From Burhinus oedicnemus (lineage: Eukaryota > Chordata > Aves > Charadriiformes > Burhinidae), in assembly GCA_008921705.1 (NCBI GenBank), contig VFFE01007669.1:1237782-1301781 (forward strand): a stretch of 64,000 nucleotides of DNA, written 5' to 3'. The position numbers and the translations under genes are program-made. The notes beneath the pieces were generated by a model. That model ran no database searches. It had not been told where the DNA came from and saw only the letters and a list, made by a program, of their open reading frames with translations. Of this stretch, positions 42,701-57,700 are shown one piece after another (position 1 is the first letter of the stretch; each line of letters begins with the position of its first letter).

Positions 42701-45700
42701 AGATGGGTCAGAGTTACCAAAGACCCAATTTTCCCTGGTACTCAGTTCAAAGTACCGGATCTCCTTGAAGGCTGTCAATATGAATTCCGTGTTTCAGCAG
42801 AAAATGAAATTGGCATTGGTGATCCTAGTCCACCATCAAAGCCAATTTTTGCTAGAGATCCAATTGGTAAAGTATTAAATTTCATTTCTTACTGGAATTT
42901 TAATGCACTCTTCATTTCAATTAGAAAATCATTTTAATACTTTCCTTTTTTCCCCCTTTCTTTCCTTTTTTGCTTTTTTAACAGCAAAACCAAGTCCACC
43001 TGTTAATCCGGAAGCAGTAGACAAAACTAAAAATTCAGTTGATTTATCTTGGCAACCGCCACGCCATGATGGTAATGGCAAGATAATTGGCTACCTTGTT
43101 GAGTATCAGAAAGTTGGAGATGAAGAATGGAAAAAGGCCAATCTTACAGCAGATTCTTGTCCTGAAACAAATTACAAAGTCACTGGCCTTACTGAGGGTT
43201 TGACCTATAAGTTCAGGGTCAAGGCAGTCAATGCAGCAGGTGAATCAGAACCAGCCTATGTTCCTGATCCAGTAGAAGTAAAGGACAGACTTGGTGAGCT
43301 TAATAAAATCAGATAAATTTACCTCAGAAGAGATCTTTTTTCCTCGTTCTCTAAAAAACATATCATTTTGATTCCAGAACCTCCTGAGCTGATACTTGAT
43401 GCTAATATGGCCCGAGAACAGCATGTAAAAGCTGGAGATACCCTGAGACTTAGTGCTGTTATTAAAGGTGTTCCATTCCCAAAAGTTTCTTGGAAGAAAG
43501 AAGATCATGAGGTCTCACCCAAAGCTGATATTGAGGTTACAGGAGTTGGCAGTAAGCTTGAAATTCGTAACACTGTCCATGAAGATGGTGGAACTTACTC
43601 CCTGACAGTTGAAAATCCAGCTGGTTCAAAGACTGTTTCAGTAAAAGTTGTCGTCTTAGGTAATATTTTTTATGTTCCTTTATACTGCATGTTTTTATTA
43701 TATAATTAAAGATTAAGAAATAAAGGAATGTCTGGAAAATATCAATAAACCGAGTTATAAGAAAGACACAGTAGAAAAAGGACTAAAAAAATACATGAAA
43801 TATATTCCTTTCTCTTGAAATTTACTAAGTTGTGTAAAAAATACTTTGGTTATAAAATAAATAACAAATTCCATTTTTTTCAATATTAGATAAGCCTGGT
43901 CCACCCAGAAATCTGCAAATCAGTGAAGTTAGAAGCGATTCTTGCTATCTCACTTGGATGGAACCAGAAGATGATGGTGGCTCTGTCATTACCAACTATG
44001 TGGTGGAAAGGAAAGATGTCGCTTCTGCACAGTGGGTAGCCATCTCATCGTCCTCCAAGAAACGCAGTCACATGGCTAAATATCTGATGGAAGGCACTCA
44101 GTATCTCTTCCGAGTTGCAGCTGAGAATCAGTTTGGTAGAGGTCCATATGTGGAAACACTCAAGCCTATTAAAGCTATAGATCCACTGCGTAAGTGTTTT
44201 TCAGTTTTATGATTTGTTTTCTTCATATTGTTCTTGGTAATTTTTGAGATTATCTTGTTGGTACTAATGTGAACATGGTACACTGCTACCATAGATTGGC
44301 TGTCCTATTAACCATTTTGGTTTTGTATTTTAAAAGATCCTCCAGGGCCACCGAAGAATCTGCATCATGTAGATGTTGACAAGACTGAAGTTTCCCTTGT
44401 TTGGAATCGACCAGATCGTGATGGTGGTGCTGAGATAACTGGATATTTGGTGGAATATCAAGAAGATGGTGCAGATGAGTGGACAAAGTTCCAGACGGTC
44501 CCTATGCTGGACTGTGTTGTTACAGGCCTACAAAAAGGGAAAATATACAAATTCCGTGTGAAAGCTCAGAATATTGTTGGTCTTAGCCTTCCAGATACAA
44601 CTATACCAATAGAGTGTCAAGAAAAACTAGGTAATTTTTAGTTTTCATGTTGTTTCAGTAATTCTTTCTCTCTTTCTTTAAGCATTTCCCCTGAAAACGT
44701 AATTTGTATTTTTCTCTATTTTCAGTACCTCCATCTGTGGAACTAGATGTGAAGTTAATTGAAGGTCTTGTTGTTAAAGCTGGCACCACAGTGAGGCTTC
44801 CTGCCATTATGAGAGGTGTGCCAGTTCCCACTGCAAAGTGGGTTACTGATGGCCTTGAGATTAAAACAGATGGCAGACACAAGATTGAGACTGACAATTA
44901 TTCAACTGTGCTTACCATCAAAGACTGTATAAGAAAAGATACAGGAGAATATCTACTCACAGTATCTAATGCGGCTGGCAGCAAAACTGTTGCTTTACAT
45001 CTTACAGTTTTGGATGTTCCTGGCCCACCAACTGGTCCTATTAATATTCTTGAAGTAACACCAGAACATATGGTTATTTCTTGGCGTCCTCCTAAAGATG
45101 ATGGTGGGAGTCCCATAATAAATTATATTGTTGAGAAGCGTCAATCAAAGAAAGAAACTTGGGGAGTGGTTAGCTCTGGAACAAGTCACACAAAAATTAA
45201 GATTCCACGATTGCAGAAAGGCTGTGAATATATTTTCCGTGTTCGTGCAGAAAATAAGATAGGCATTGGTGCACCACTTGATTCAGAACCAACAATTGCT
45301 AAACATATGTTTGATCCACCATCCCCACCTGGTAAACCGACTGTTTATGATATTACAGAAAATGCTGCAACAGTATCTTGGACCCTACCAAAATCTGATG
45401 GTGGAACTCCAATAACTGGTTATATACTTGAACGTCGGGAAGCATCTGGTAAATGGGTGCGCGTCAATAAGACACCAATACTTGATATGAAATACAGAGT
45501 CACTGGTCTTTTTGAAGGCAACACATATGAATTCAGAGTTTTTGCAGAAAACATGGTGGGCTTAAGCAAGCCGTCTCCAAGCTCTGATCCAATAAAAGCG
45601 TCACGTCCTATCACTCCTCCTGGACCACCTATAAATCCAAAATTAAAAGACAAAACCAAAGAAACAGCTGATCTTGTGTGGACAAAGCCCCTCAAAGACG

Positions 45701-48700
45701 GTGGCAGCCCCATTCTGGGATACATTGTGGAATGTCAGAAAACTGGAACTAAGCAGTGGAGTAGGATTAATAAGGATGAACTCATTAGACAGTGTGCCTT
45801 CAGAGTACCTGGGTTAATAGAAGGAAATGAATATAAATTCCGAATAAAAGCTGTTAACATTGTGGGAGAGGGAGAACCAAGAGAACTGGCAGAAACTGTA
45901 CTGGCAAAGGATATTCTTTCTCCTCCAGAAGTAAGCCTAGATGTGACCTGTCGAGACTTAATTACTGTCCGAGTAGGCCAAACAATCCGTATTACTGGTA
46001 AAGTAAATGGCAGGCCAGATCCTGACATAACATGGTCTAAAGATGGCAAAGTACTAGTCCAAGAAAAGCATGTTGAAATAGTTCATGATCTACCTAATGT
46101 TGAACTGCAAGTGAAAGAAGCCAAAAGATCTGATCATGGCAAATACATAATAGCAGCTAAGAACAGCTGTGGACACGCTCAAGCTTTTGCCATTGTTAAT
46201 GTACTTGACAGACCTGGACCATGTCAGAACCTGAAAATAAGCTATGTCACAAAAGATTCTTGTATGATTGCTTGGGAGAGTCCAGTGGATAATGGTGGCT
46301 CTGAAATTACAAACTACATAGTAGAGTGCCGTCAACCAAACCAGAGGGGATGGTCAATTGTCTCCTCTGATATCACTAAACGATTAGTAAAGGCAAATCT
46401 TATAGAGAATCGTGAATACTTCTTCAGAGTTTGTGCAGAAAACAAAATAGGTCCAGGTCCTTGCATTGAGACCAAGACTCCCATCCTTGCCATCAATCCT
46501 ATTGACAAGCCTGGAGAGCCAGAAAATCTTCACATTGCAGAGAAAGGAAAGACATTTGTATATCTGAAATGGAGAAGGCCAGATTATGATGGTGGAAGTC
46601 CCAATTTAAGTTATCATGTTGAGAGAAAACTGAAAGATTCAGATGAATGGGAAAGGGTTCACAAAGGCAGCATTAAGGAAACACACTACATGGTAGATAA
46701 ATGTGTTGAAAATAAGATTTACCAATTCCGAGTTCAAACCAAGAATGAGGCAGGTGAAAGTGACTGGGTAAGAACAGCTGAAGTTGTTGTGAAGGAAGAT
46801 CTGCAGAAACCAGTGCTAGACTTGAAGTTAAGTGGAGTGCTGACTGTGAAAGCAGGTGACACAATTAGAATTGAGGCTGGAGTCAGAGGAAAACCACAGC
46901 CTGAAGTTGTATGGACGAAAGACAAAGATGCCACAGATCTAACGAGATCTCCAAGAGTCAGTATTGAAACAACTTCTGACACATCTAAATTTGTTCTCAC
47001 AAAATCAAGGCGTAGTGATGGTGGGAAATATGTGATTACTGCAACTAACACAGCTGGTAGTTTCGTAGCATATGCTACTGTTATTGTCTTGGATAAACCA
47101 GGTCCTGTAAGAAACTTGAAAGTCACTGACATTTCAAGTGATAGATGTACTGTTACTTGGGACCCCCCAGAAGATGATGGTGGTTGTGAAATACAGAACT
47201 ACATCCTGGAAAAATGTGAAAGCAAGCGTATGGTTTGGTCTACATACTCTTCCTCTGTCCTAATGAACTATGCAAATGTGACACGCCTCATTGAAGGTAA
47301 TGAATACATATTCAGAGTTCGTGCAGAGAATAAAATGGGCACTGGTCCACCAACAGAAACACACCCAATTATTGCAAAAACAAAATATGATAGACCTGGA
47401 CGCCCTGACCCTCCAGATGTCACAAGAGTAAGCAAAGAAGAGATGACTGTAGTTTGGAATCCACCAGAATATGATGGTGGCAAATCAATTACAGGATACA
47501 TTTTAGAGAAGAAAGAGAAACGATCACTAAGATGGGTTCCTGTTACTAAGACTGCAATACCAGAGAGACGCAAGAAGGTTACTAATCTTATCCCTGGTCA
47601 CGAATATCAGTTCCGTGTCAGTGCTGAAAATGAAGTCGGACTTGGAGAACCGAGCTTGCCATCAAGACCTGTAGTAGCAAAAGACCCAATAGGTATCTTA
47701 TCACTGTATTCTACTGTATTTTGTTTTAATGTTAACATAACAGATTGCTAAAATGCACAACTGTGTTCTTATCTGCAATTTTTATTGTCCTTCAGAACCA
47801 CCTGGTCCTCCCACAAACCTGAGAGTGGTTGACAGCACAAAGAGTTCCATAACCCTTGGCTGGGGAAAACCAGTGTATGATGGTGGTGCTCCAATTATTG
47901 GATATGTTGTGGAAATTAGACCAAAAGTTGAGGGTGCTGATCCTGAAGCAGGATGGAAACGATGCAATGTTGCTGCCCAAGTTATTCATACGGAATTTAC
48001 AGCCACTAGCCTGGATGAGAACCAGTTATATGAGTTCAGAGTTTCTGCACAAAACCAGGTTGGCCTTGGCCGGCCAGCTGAACTGAAAGAAGCTGTGTCT
48101 CCCAAAGAAATACTTGGTGAGTTTTTCCATCCTCTTTATGAGTATTTACATACACAATCATTATTTACTGTGGTTTTATTTTATTTCATGTGCTAAACTT
48201 TGCATTTTATTTCTTTATTTCTTTCTTTCAGAACCTCCTGAGATTGAGTTGGATGCAAGCATGAGAAAGTTAGTCACAGTCAGGGCAGGGTGCCCTATTA
48301 GACTTTTTGCCATTGTTAGGGGTCGCCCAGCACCAAAAGTCACCTGGAGGAGAATGGGTATTGACAATGTTATCAGAAAAGGACAAGTTGATCTGGTTGA
48401 CACTATGGCCTTCTGTGTCATCCCCGATTCTACACGTGATGACTCAGGCAAATATTCATTGACACTTGTTAATGCAGCTGGAGAAAAGGCTGTTTTTGTG
48501 AACGTCAGAGTCCTGGGTAAGTAATGAGAGAAATACCTTTAGAAAATTTTTTAACTATATTGAATGTTCATTGCAGGAATTTTTATGACCCCCAAGTGCT
48601 ACAGTTTTTGAGCACAACTGTGTCAGCTAACACTAACTCTTCCTGTACAGGAAGCTGTTAGCCCCCTTTAATTTTAACTTATTAATGAAGAAAAGACTGG

Positions 48701-51700
48701 TATAAATTGAAATTTCTTTATAGATACTCCTGGACCTGTGTCGGACTTCAAGGTTTCAGATGTCACCAAGATGTCATGCCATCTTTCATGGGCACCTCCA
48801 GAGAATGATGGTGGTAGCCCCGTGACTCATTACATCCTGCAGAAACGTGAGGCTGACAGGAAGACCTGGGGAACAGTCACTGCAGAACTAAAGAAGACTA
48901 GTTTCCAAATAGCTAACCTCGTACCTGGAAATGAATATTTCTTTAGAGTAACAGCAGTAAATGAATATGGGTCAGGTGTTCCAAGTGACATACCAAAACC
49001 AGTTCTAGCAACAGATCCCCTAAGTAAGCATACCTTTATGCTATTTTATGGTTTTTCTCTAATTCTAATAAGATTTTGCATTTTCTGAAATTTGGTGTTT
49101 CTAAGCTGAACAATCCTACTAACTGCCCAATGATAAACATAAATATTTCTGTATCAGTTTCTTTCAAATAATACAATATATGAATATAATACCTTTGCAT
49201 TTCTTAAGAATCTTGCTCTTTTCCATATTGTCCTTGTTGAGTTAGGATGGATAGCATCCAATAATTCACCAAGTATTCAATAATCAGAAAATCTTGGAAA
49301 TTCAATGTTTAATGTGTTTCTTATTTTTCCTCTGAAAGGTGAACCTGATCCACCAAGAAAACTTGAAGTTACTGAAATTACAAAGAATAGTGCTACTTTA
49401 GGCTGGCTGCCACCACTGCGTGATGGAGGCTCTAAAGTTGATGGATATATTGTTAGCTACAAAGAAGAAGACCAACCAGCGGATCGCTGGACAGAATATT
49501 CAGTTGTTAAAGATCTCTCCATTGTTGTAGCTGGTCTGAAAGAGGGAAAGAAGTACAAGTTTAGAGTGGCAGCTAGAAATGCTGTAGGAGTAAGTTTGCC
49601 AAGGGAAACTGAAGGAGTATTTGAAATTAAAGAACAACTCAGTAAGTAACAATTTAAATACTACCTATGTTGCAATATTCTGCTTTAGTAATGAAATGAG
49701 CAAGAATTCTAGTTCTTTGAGTGAGTCCCAGAAAGACATATGCTTTATGAAGTCATCTGGAGGATTATGGTTAACTATTGAATATTTTGACAGGTCAGAA
49801 AGGGTGAGAGTTGACCACTAATGCAGAATTATTAAAGAATTTTGCAGGTATGGTTTCAGTTGGTACCAGAAGATAGGAACTAAGAAGAAATAATAAATAC
49901 CTGCAACAAACTTAAAATGAAAAAGAGTCAGGGTGGTAGTTTGAGAGATAAATGAGGCCAAAAGTGGGAGCTGTTTTAAGATAAGAGAAAACAAGTTGTT
50001 TATATTGTAGAGTTGGTTGAGAATGTAAAGTGAAAGGCAGGGAGAACAGGTTGGCCTAATTAAGGTGGTAGGGTCCCTGAGGCACAGGAAGACATAGGAG
50101 TAAGGGGCAAATGAGAGGAACATTCTTCATTTGTGACATGGAAAGAGGAATAGAGAATTACAGGAGCAAAAGAGAATGAAAACTAGCCAAATGGCAGGAA
50201 GAAAAGTACACCAAACATAGTGCCAGGTTTCTTTTGGAAGAAATCAGAAAGATTTTGTGCAAAAGAGGAAGTAGGATAAGGGGCTGTACTTGAATAATTC
50301 AAGGGTATAAAAAGATTGACTGTGGAAATGGTTTTAGTTCAGCAAGAACTTCAGTCTTTCTTTTCTCCTCCTTCATGTTTCTCTTGTAAAAAGTCAGCAA
50401 TAAGTGAGCAATGACAAGTTCCATATATAAAGAGGAATTGTGTCATACATTAATAGTGCACAAGTCTCTACATAAACATGTAAGAAGGCAACCCAAACTC
50501 AAAAATATTCTTTTATAAACTGTACAAGAATATAAAAGTAAGGCTGGAATAGATGTTGCCCACTGCAGAATCTCTAGTTGTTCATCAGTGGAACCTAAAT
50601 TAAAAATTATCAAGTCATTCCTACTGGTGATTCCACTTGAGAGGAAAGCAGAAAACTTTCAAATGAAAACATAAGAAAAAGTAAATTAATATGTAACAGA
50701 AATTGAATTTATATGTCTATGTGTAATTTTTTTTTCAGTCCCACCTAAGATCCTTATGCCTGATCACGTTCACATTAAAGCTGGAAAGAAACTGAGAATT
50801 GAAGCTCATGTGTATGGGAAGCCCCAGCCAGTCTGTAAATGGTTGAAAGGAGATCAAGATGTAATTACATCCAGTCGCCTTGCTGTACACAAAGCAGAAA
50901 AGTCTTCTGTTCTTATCATTAAGGATGTGACTAGAAAAGATTCTGATTTTTACACTCTTACTGCAGAAAATAGCTCTGGTACTGACAGTCAGAAAATCAG
51001 AGTGATAGTCATGGGTAAGTTCCATTTGATTATTTTTAAACCCAGCTTTATACAAAACTAGTTTTAGTGTATTCCAGTATTTACAATTTTCTTTCATCCC
51101 TTTTTTCTTAATATGCGTTTTTGTGCAGATAAACCGGGTCCACCACAGCCTCCATTTGATATTTCTGAAATAGATGCTGATGCTTGCACTCTTGCATGGC
51201 ATATACCTCTCGAAGATGGTGGCAGTAACATTACAAACTATGTAGTTGAGAAATGTGATGTAAGCCGAGGAGACTGGGTAACAGCCTTGGCTTCTGTCAC
51301 AAAGACAAGCTGCAGAATTGGAAAACTGATTCCTGGAGAAGAGTATATGTTCCGCGTTCGCGCTGAGAATCGTTTCGGGATTTCTGAGCCACTTACTTCT
51401 GGCAAGATGATTGCAAGGTTCCCATTTGGTATGTCAGTTTTTGATACCACCATTTCTCTTTTTAGTCCTTCCAGTAAGAAAGCATGTGGTTGATATCCAT
51501 TTTTGTATTTCTTTCTAGATGTTCCTAGTGAACCAAAGAATGCACGTATCACCAAGGTCAATAAGGACTGCATTTTTGTTGCCTGGGATAAACCAGATAG
51601 TGATGGAGGCAGTCCAATCACTGGTTATCTTATTGAGCGCAAAGAAAGGAACAGTCTACTGTGGGTGAAAGCTAATGACACAGCTGTGCGCTCCACAGAA

Positions 51701-54700
51701 TACCCTTGTGTGGGGCTCATCGAAGGTCTTGAGTATACTTTCAGAATTTATGCATTGAACAGAGCTGGAGCCAGTAAACCTAGTAAACCAACGGAGTTTG
51801 TCACAGCAAGAGCACCAGTTGGTAAGCCAAATATGCCAATAATTTGCAATAGACTACTGGTTTTATGGTCATTTTCAATATATCTGCAACTCTTTATGGT
51901 CTTCAGTTTGCCCGTATGTTTATATTTTCATGTTCACCATTGACTGCACTGTGTGGGTATGCTGTAAATAGGATCCAGCACTATTAAAGCCATTTTTTAA
52001 TATGTTGGCTTTTTTTGGCAAAACAGATTATAACATGATCTTATTTGCCTTAGATCCCCCTGGAAAACCTGAAGTTATTGATGTCACTAAGAGTACTGTG
52101 TCACTGGTATGGACAAGACCGAAGCATGATGGTGGTAGCAAACTTATTGGCTACTTTGTTGAAGCTTGCAAATTACCTGGTGATAAGTGGGTTAGGTGCA
52201 ATACAACTCCGCATCAAATACCCCTAGAAGAGTACACTGCTACTGATTTGGAAGAAAATGCTCAATATCAATTTAGAGCAATTGCCAAGACAGCAGTTAA
52301 CATTAGCCGACCTTCAGAACCTTCTGATCCAGTAACCATTCATCCAGAGAATGGTAAGAAATGTAAAAGCATTTGAGAACTCTGATAAGAATCTGTGCAT
52401 ATTGAACTAACACTCATGTGAAGAATGAGATGTTCATCTCTTATTAGATTGATTTACTCGGGCTCTTTCCTTTCAGTTCCCCCCAGAATAGAGTTGGATC
52501 TGTCTATGCAGTCACAGCTTACAGTAAAAGCTGGAACTAATGTGCGTCTGGAGGCAAATGTGTACGGCAAGCCGATGCCAACGATCACCTGGAAGAAAGA
52601 AGCAGAAGTTTTAAAGCCATCTGAAGGTGTTAAGATCACCACTAAGAGAAATCTTGCTACAGTGGAGCTGTTCAGTGTTAACAGGAAGCAAACAGGAGAC
52701 TATACTATTACTGCTGAAAATGCGAGTGGATCAAAGTCAGCAACCATTAAGCTTAAAGTACTTGGTAAGCTAAAGGTTGTCTGTTAATAAATACATTTAT
52801 AGTTAAATGATATAGCAAGAGATAGAGCTATAACAATGTGATATTCATTCTTCTAGATAAGCCTGGTCCACCAGCCTCCGTTAAAATCAAACACGTGTAT
52901 GCAGATCGTGCCATGCTTTCTTGGGAGCCTCCTCTGGAAGATGGAGGTTCAGAAATTACTAACTACATCGTAGACAAGCGTGAAACAAGCAGACCAAACT
53001 GGGCCCAAGTCAGTGCCAATGTACCCATTACAAGCTGCACAGTGGAGAAACTAATAGAAGGACATGAGTATCAGTTCCGCATATGTGCTGAAAACAAATA
53101 TGGTGTTGGAGACCCTATCTTGACTGAACCAGCAGTTGCTAAGAATCCATATGGTAAGTACTTTGTTGGATAGCTTCATTAGTCACTGTTTTTTTGTGTG
53201 CAGTTAATGAATGTGAACATAACTTCCAAATAAATCTTCACAGATGTACCTGGACCTTGTGATCCACCAATAATTAGCAACGTAACAAAAGACTTTATGA
53301 CTGTTAGCTGGAAGCCACCAGCTAGTGACGGTGGATCCCCAATAACTGGTTATATACTTGAGAAGCGTGAAACTAAGGCTCTTAACTGGACAAAGGTAAA
53401 CAGAAAGCCTGTCATTGAAAGAACTGTTAAGGCTACTGGACTTCAAGAAGGAACAGAATATGAGTTCCGGGTGATAGCATTGAATAAGGCTGGACCTGGC
53501 AAGCCTAGCGCACCATCTAAAGCAGTGTATGCTCGTGATCCTCAATGTAAGCTAAAAGTCTAAGATATTTTCCATGGTTATTTCCAACTATTTTTGTACA
53601 GGATTTGGTACAATAACTATGTTATTTTAATTCTCAGATCCTCCTGGCCCACCTGCTTTCCCGAAAGTGGTTGACACTACTCGTAATTCAATAAGCCTGT
53701 CATGGAGCAAGCCGGCATATGATGGAGGAAGCCCTATTATTGGTTATCTAGTGGAAGCAAAAAGAGCAGACACAGACAACTGGGTCAGATGCAATCTACC
53801 CAAGAATTTACAGGCTACACGGTTTGTGGTAACAGGGCTAATAGAAGGCACAGAATACCAGTTCCGTGTTTATGCTGTCAATAAGATTGGATACAGTGAT
53901 CCAAGTGATGTTCCTGATAAACACACCGCCAAAGACATTTTAAGTATGTTCACTGAAAAAAAATTACCTTTTTGACTTTTGCTTTAATTCATGGGATGGG
54001 TTCCAAAAACAGGATTTGTCACAGATCACAGAAGCAGATTAATTTGGAATGTGTCATTTCTCAAAAAATGTAGGCTAAAAGTGGCTAATTTGGAAGAGAA
54101 TAGGGCAGTTAGGAACTGAGTAGAATCTGACTGGTGTCTGCTTTTTTCATTTGTATGCGAGATACTCTTCTGCCTCCTATTTTGGGTCTTCAGGAATTTT
54201 TTCTTTCTCTAATCCTAAAATTAGACTTTTCAGATCTCTCTTCTGTTCTTAAAATTTTCAGTCTTCTTCATGTCTCCTAAATATTTTGTAGCCAAGGTTA
54301 CTATTCTAAGCATCTGTGTGGCACACTACTTAATTGTATGACACATGCTGTAAGAGTCATGCTGGCTTCTGTATGCCTTTTGCTATATGTACATATGTAT
54401 GTACATACGTGCATTGCTTCACAGAACTGTCTTGGTTCAAGATAAGCAGTACAGTCCAGGAGGCTTTGAAACTCCTTTGAGTTCTACAGGAACTGGGAGA
54501 CTTCTTTGTATCATAAGTAATGTAAAGGGTGGAAAAGGCAGAAAAAAAGGAAGCGAAATCAGTGCAAAAAAAATGCTAAGTTTGCAAATGATCTTGAAAT
54601 AAGAGTCAGGACACTAACTCCCTAACATCATCATGGGCATGAGAATAAGTTGGTTAATGTAGTGAAATGCCAGTAAAAAAGGACTTTTTGTCACAGTAAC

Positions 54701-57700
54701 TTTAGTGATAGTTTTAAAGATGATCTTTTAATTGCATGCTTTTGTTAAACACACAGTTCCTCCTGAAGGAGAACTTGATGCAGAACTAAGGAAAGTCCTT
54801 GTGTTGCGTGCTGGAGTCACAATGAGACTTTATGTGCCAGTAAGAGGACGTCCACCTCCAAAGATTACATGGTCTAAAGTGGGTGCCAACCTAAGAGACA
54901 GACAAGGATTAGACATCAAGTCAACTGATTTTGACACCTTCCTACGTTGTGAAAACGTAAACAAATATGATGCTGGAAAATACGTCCTCAGTCTGGAGAA
55001 CAGCTGTGGCAAAAAGGCGTATACAATTGTTGTAAAAGTACTTGGTAAGTGTCAGGGTTTTCCCCATTATGACATATTTGTTAACTTTTTAACTGATAAT
55101 TTTGTGTATTTTGTTTACGAAATCAAATGTGGGGTGGTTGTGTTTATCTAGACACTCCAGGCCCTCCAGTCAACCTGATCGTAAAGGAAGCATCGAAGGA
55201 TTCTGCCTTCATTACATGGGAACCTCCACTAATAGATGGTGGCAGTCCAATCACAAATTATGTCATTGAAAAACGTGATGCAGAAAGAAAATCATGGTCC
55301 ACAGTAACAACAGAATGTCCAAAGACAAGCTGCAGGATAACTAACTTAGAAGAAGGCAAATCTTATTTCTTCAGGGTTTTTGCTGAAAATGAATATGGTA
55401 TTGGTGACCCCTGTGAAACTCGTGATGCTGTTAAAGCTTCTGGTAAGAAAAATTAATTCATTTTGCCTATTTTGGTATTCAAATAATTTTTATTTTTAGC
55501 TTGAATGGACACTTACTATGCTTTTCTTCCTTCTAGAAACACCTGGGCCAGTTGTGGATCTAAAAGCTTCAGCTGTAACAAAATCATCTTGCAATTTAGT
55601 ATGGAAAAAGCCAATCAGTGATGGTGGAAGTCGTATTTTTGCATATGTTGTTGAGGTCCTGATTGATGAAGATAAATGGCAAGAAGTCATGCGGGCAAAG
55701 AACCTCCATTTTTCAATGAGAGATCTAAAAGAAGGACAGGAATACACTTTCAGAGTGAGAGCCCAAAATGATGCCGGATATGGAACTCCAAGAGAGCTCA
55801 CAATTGTGGCAAGAGATGATGTTGGTAAGAAGGAATTTAAGATCATTAATTCCATGTTTCACATACCCAAATTACGTTTATTTTATGCTTACTATCATTA
55901 CTATGCATACATACAAATCAGATGCTTTTAAAACAGCATCTTAATTTTATCAGTCTATGCATAGTTGAATAATCGGTTTCTTTTATTTTTACAGTGGCAC
56001 CTGATCTTGATTTAAGAGATCTGCCTGATTTGTGCTATATAGCTAAAGAAGGCAGCAATTTCCGTCTTAAAATCCCAATTAAAGGCAAGCCTGTCCCAGC
56101 TGTAACTTGGAAAAAAGATGAAGACCAGGCGCTTACTGAGAGTGGAAGAGTTGCATTTGAATCTACAGCAGTTAACACCACACTTGTAGTACATGACTGC
56201 CAGAAAGCTGATGCTGGAAAATACACAATAACTTTGAAGAACGTTGTTGGCAGCAAGGAAGGCACTATTTGTGTGAAAGTTGTTGGCAAACCTGGCATAC
56301 CAACAGGTCCGGTGAAATTTGAAGAAGTCACAGCCGATGCCATAACCTTAAAGTGGGGCCCTCCAAAAGATGATGGTGGTTCAGAAATCACTAACTATGT
56401 CCTAGAGAAGAGAGATAATGTAAACAATAAGTGGGTGACTTGTGCCTCTGCAGTCCAGAAAACCACGTTTAGAGTTACAAGACTTCATGAAGGAAATGAA
56501 TATACATTCAGGATCAGGGCTGAAAATAAATATGGAGTAGGTGAAGGTCTTAAATCTGACCCTGTCATTGCAAAACATCCATTTGGTAAGTATCCATTAT
56601 AATTTTCAAAATTGAAAAAAATGTTTTAGGGATGATATTTATTTTTAATGTTACTGCATTTTTTTATTATTGTTTAGATGTGCCAGATGCTCCTCCACCT
56701 CCCAACATTGTTGATGTTCGGCATGAATCTGTAGCTCTAACTTGGACTGATCCCAGAAGAACTGGAGGCTCACCAATCACAGGTATATCCCCAAAAGCCT
56801 CCCTAGTGTTTCAGTTCTTAATAGTTCTTTCTTTCTGTCAAAGGATTAGATTAAAATATCAGGTGTTTATGCTTTAAATTGATTGATTGATTATTTGATT
56901 GATTGGTTTCAGTGTTTTACATCCTACTCTTTCTCTATGATGAATGTTTTAGAAAAATGAACTTAAAAGTTGGGAAAAGACTAACAGAGAAACAATATTT
57001 TTGAACAGAGCCAAAATATCTAAAGAAAGAAAACCAAACTCACCTGTATGTTACATTACTTGGGTCTATAAAATTAGCAATTTTCATTTACAAACATCTC
57101 GTTGCAATTATGTACATCTGTAATGTTTGTCCACATCCATTTCTTAATCTGGTTTTTGATGTTCTTCTTGCACAATGCCTATGTGACATGCCGTACAGGC
57201 AGTATGATGTTTCACAATGCTACAAGAAATGAAGTTTTCTAGAAAACCTCATATTTTCATCCCACCATTTATCTTCTAGGTTATCACATTGAAGTCAAAG
57301 AAAGAAATAGTCTTCTGTGGAAGAGAGCAAATAAAACACCAATAAGAATGAAAGATTTCAGAGTAACAGGGTTAACTGAAGGTCTGGAATATGAATTTAG
57401 AGTAATGGCAATCAATATGGCTGGAGTAGGTAAACCAAGTCTGCCATCTGAACCAGTTGTGGCACTTGATCCTATTGGTAAGTCATCAGGAGAATAAAAA
57501 GGAAAATTCTGAAATTTGAAATAACTTCTGTTTGACCACTATTTATTATTTTTTCTTCTAGATCCCCCTGGGAAACCTGAAGTTATCAATGTAACTAGGA
57601 ACTCAGTAACACTCATTTGGACAGAACCAAAATACGATGGTGGACATAAATTAACTGGCTATATTGTTGAAAAGCGTGATTTACCCTCAAAGACTTGGAC

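Noticed and set aside
44898..47573. Several minus-strand open frames across the 2,967-nt exon
   Set aside because: They are antisense shadows of conserved titin domains; codon pattern and homology support only the plus frame.
49818..50123. Minus-strand hydrophobic open frame in the 1.1-kb intron
   Set aside because: Low-complexity purine-rich strand read in reverse; not a credible gene.
54385..54411. TATG/TACA simple repeat as a promoter element
   Set aside because: It is a plain short repeat in an intron without other promoter signals.
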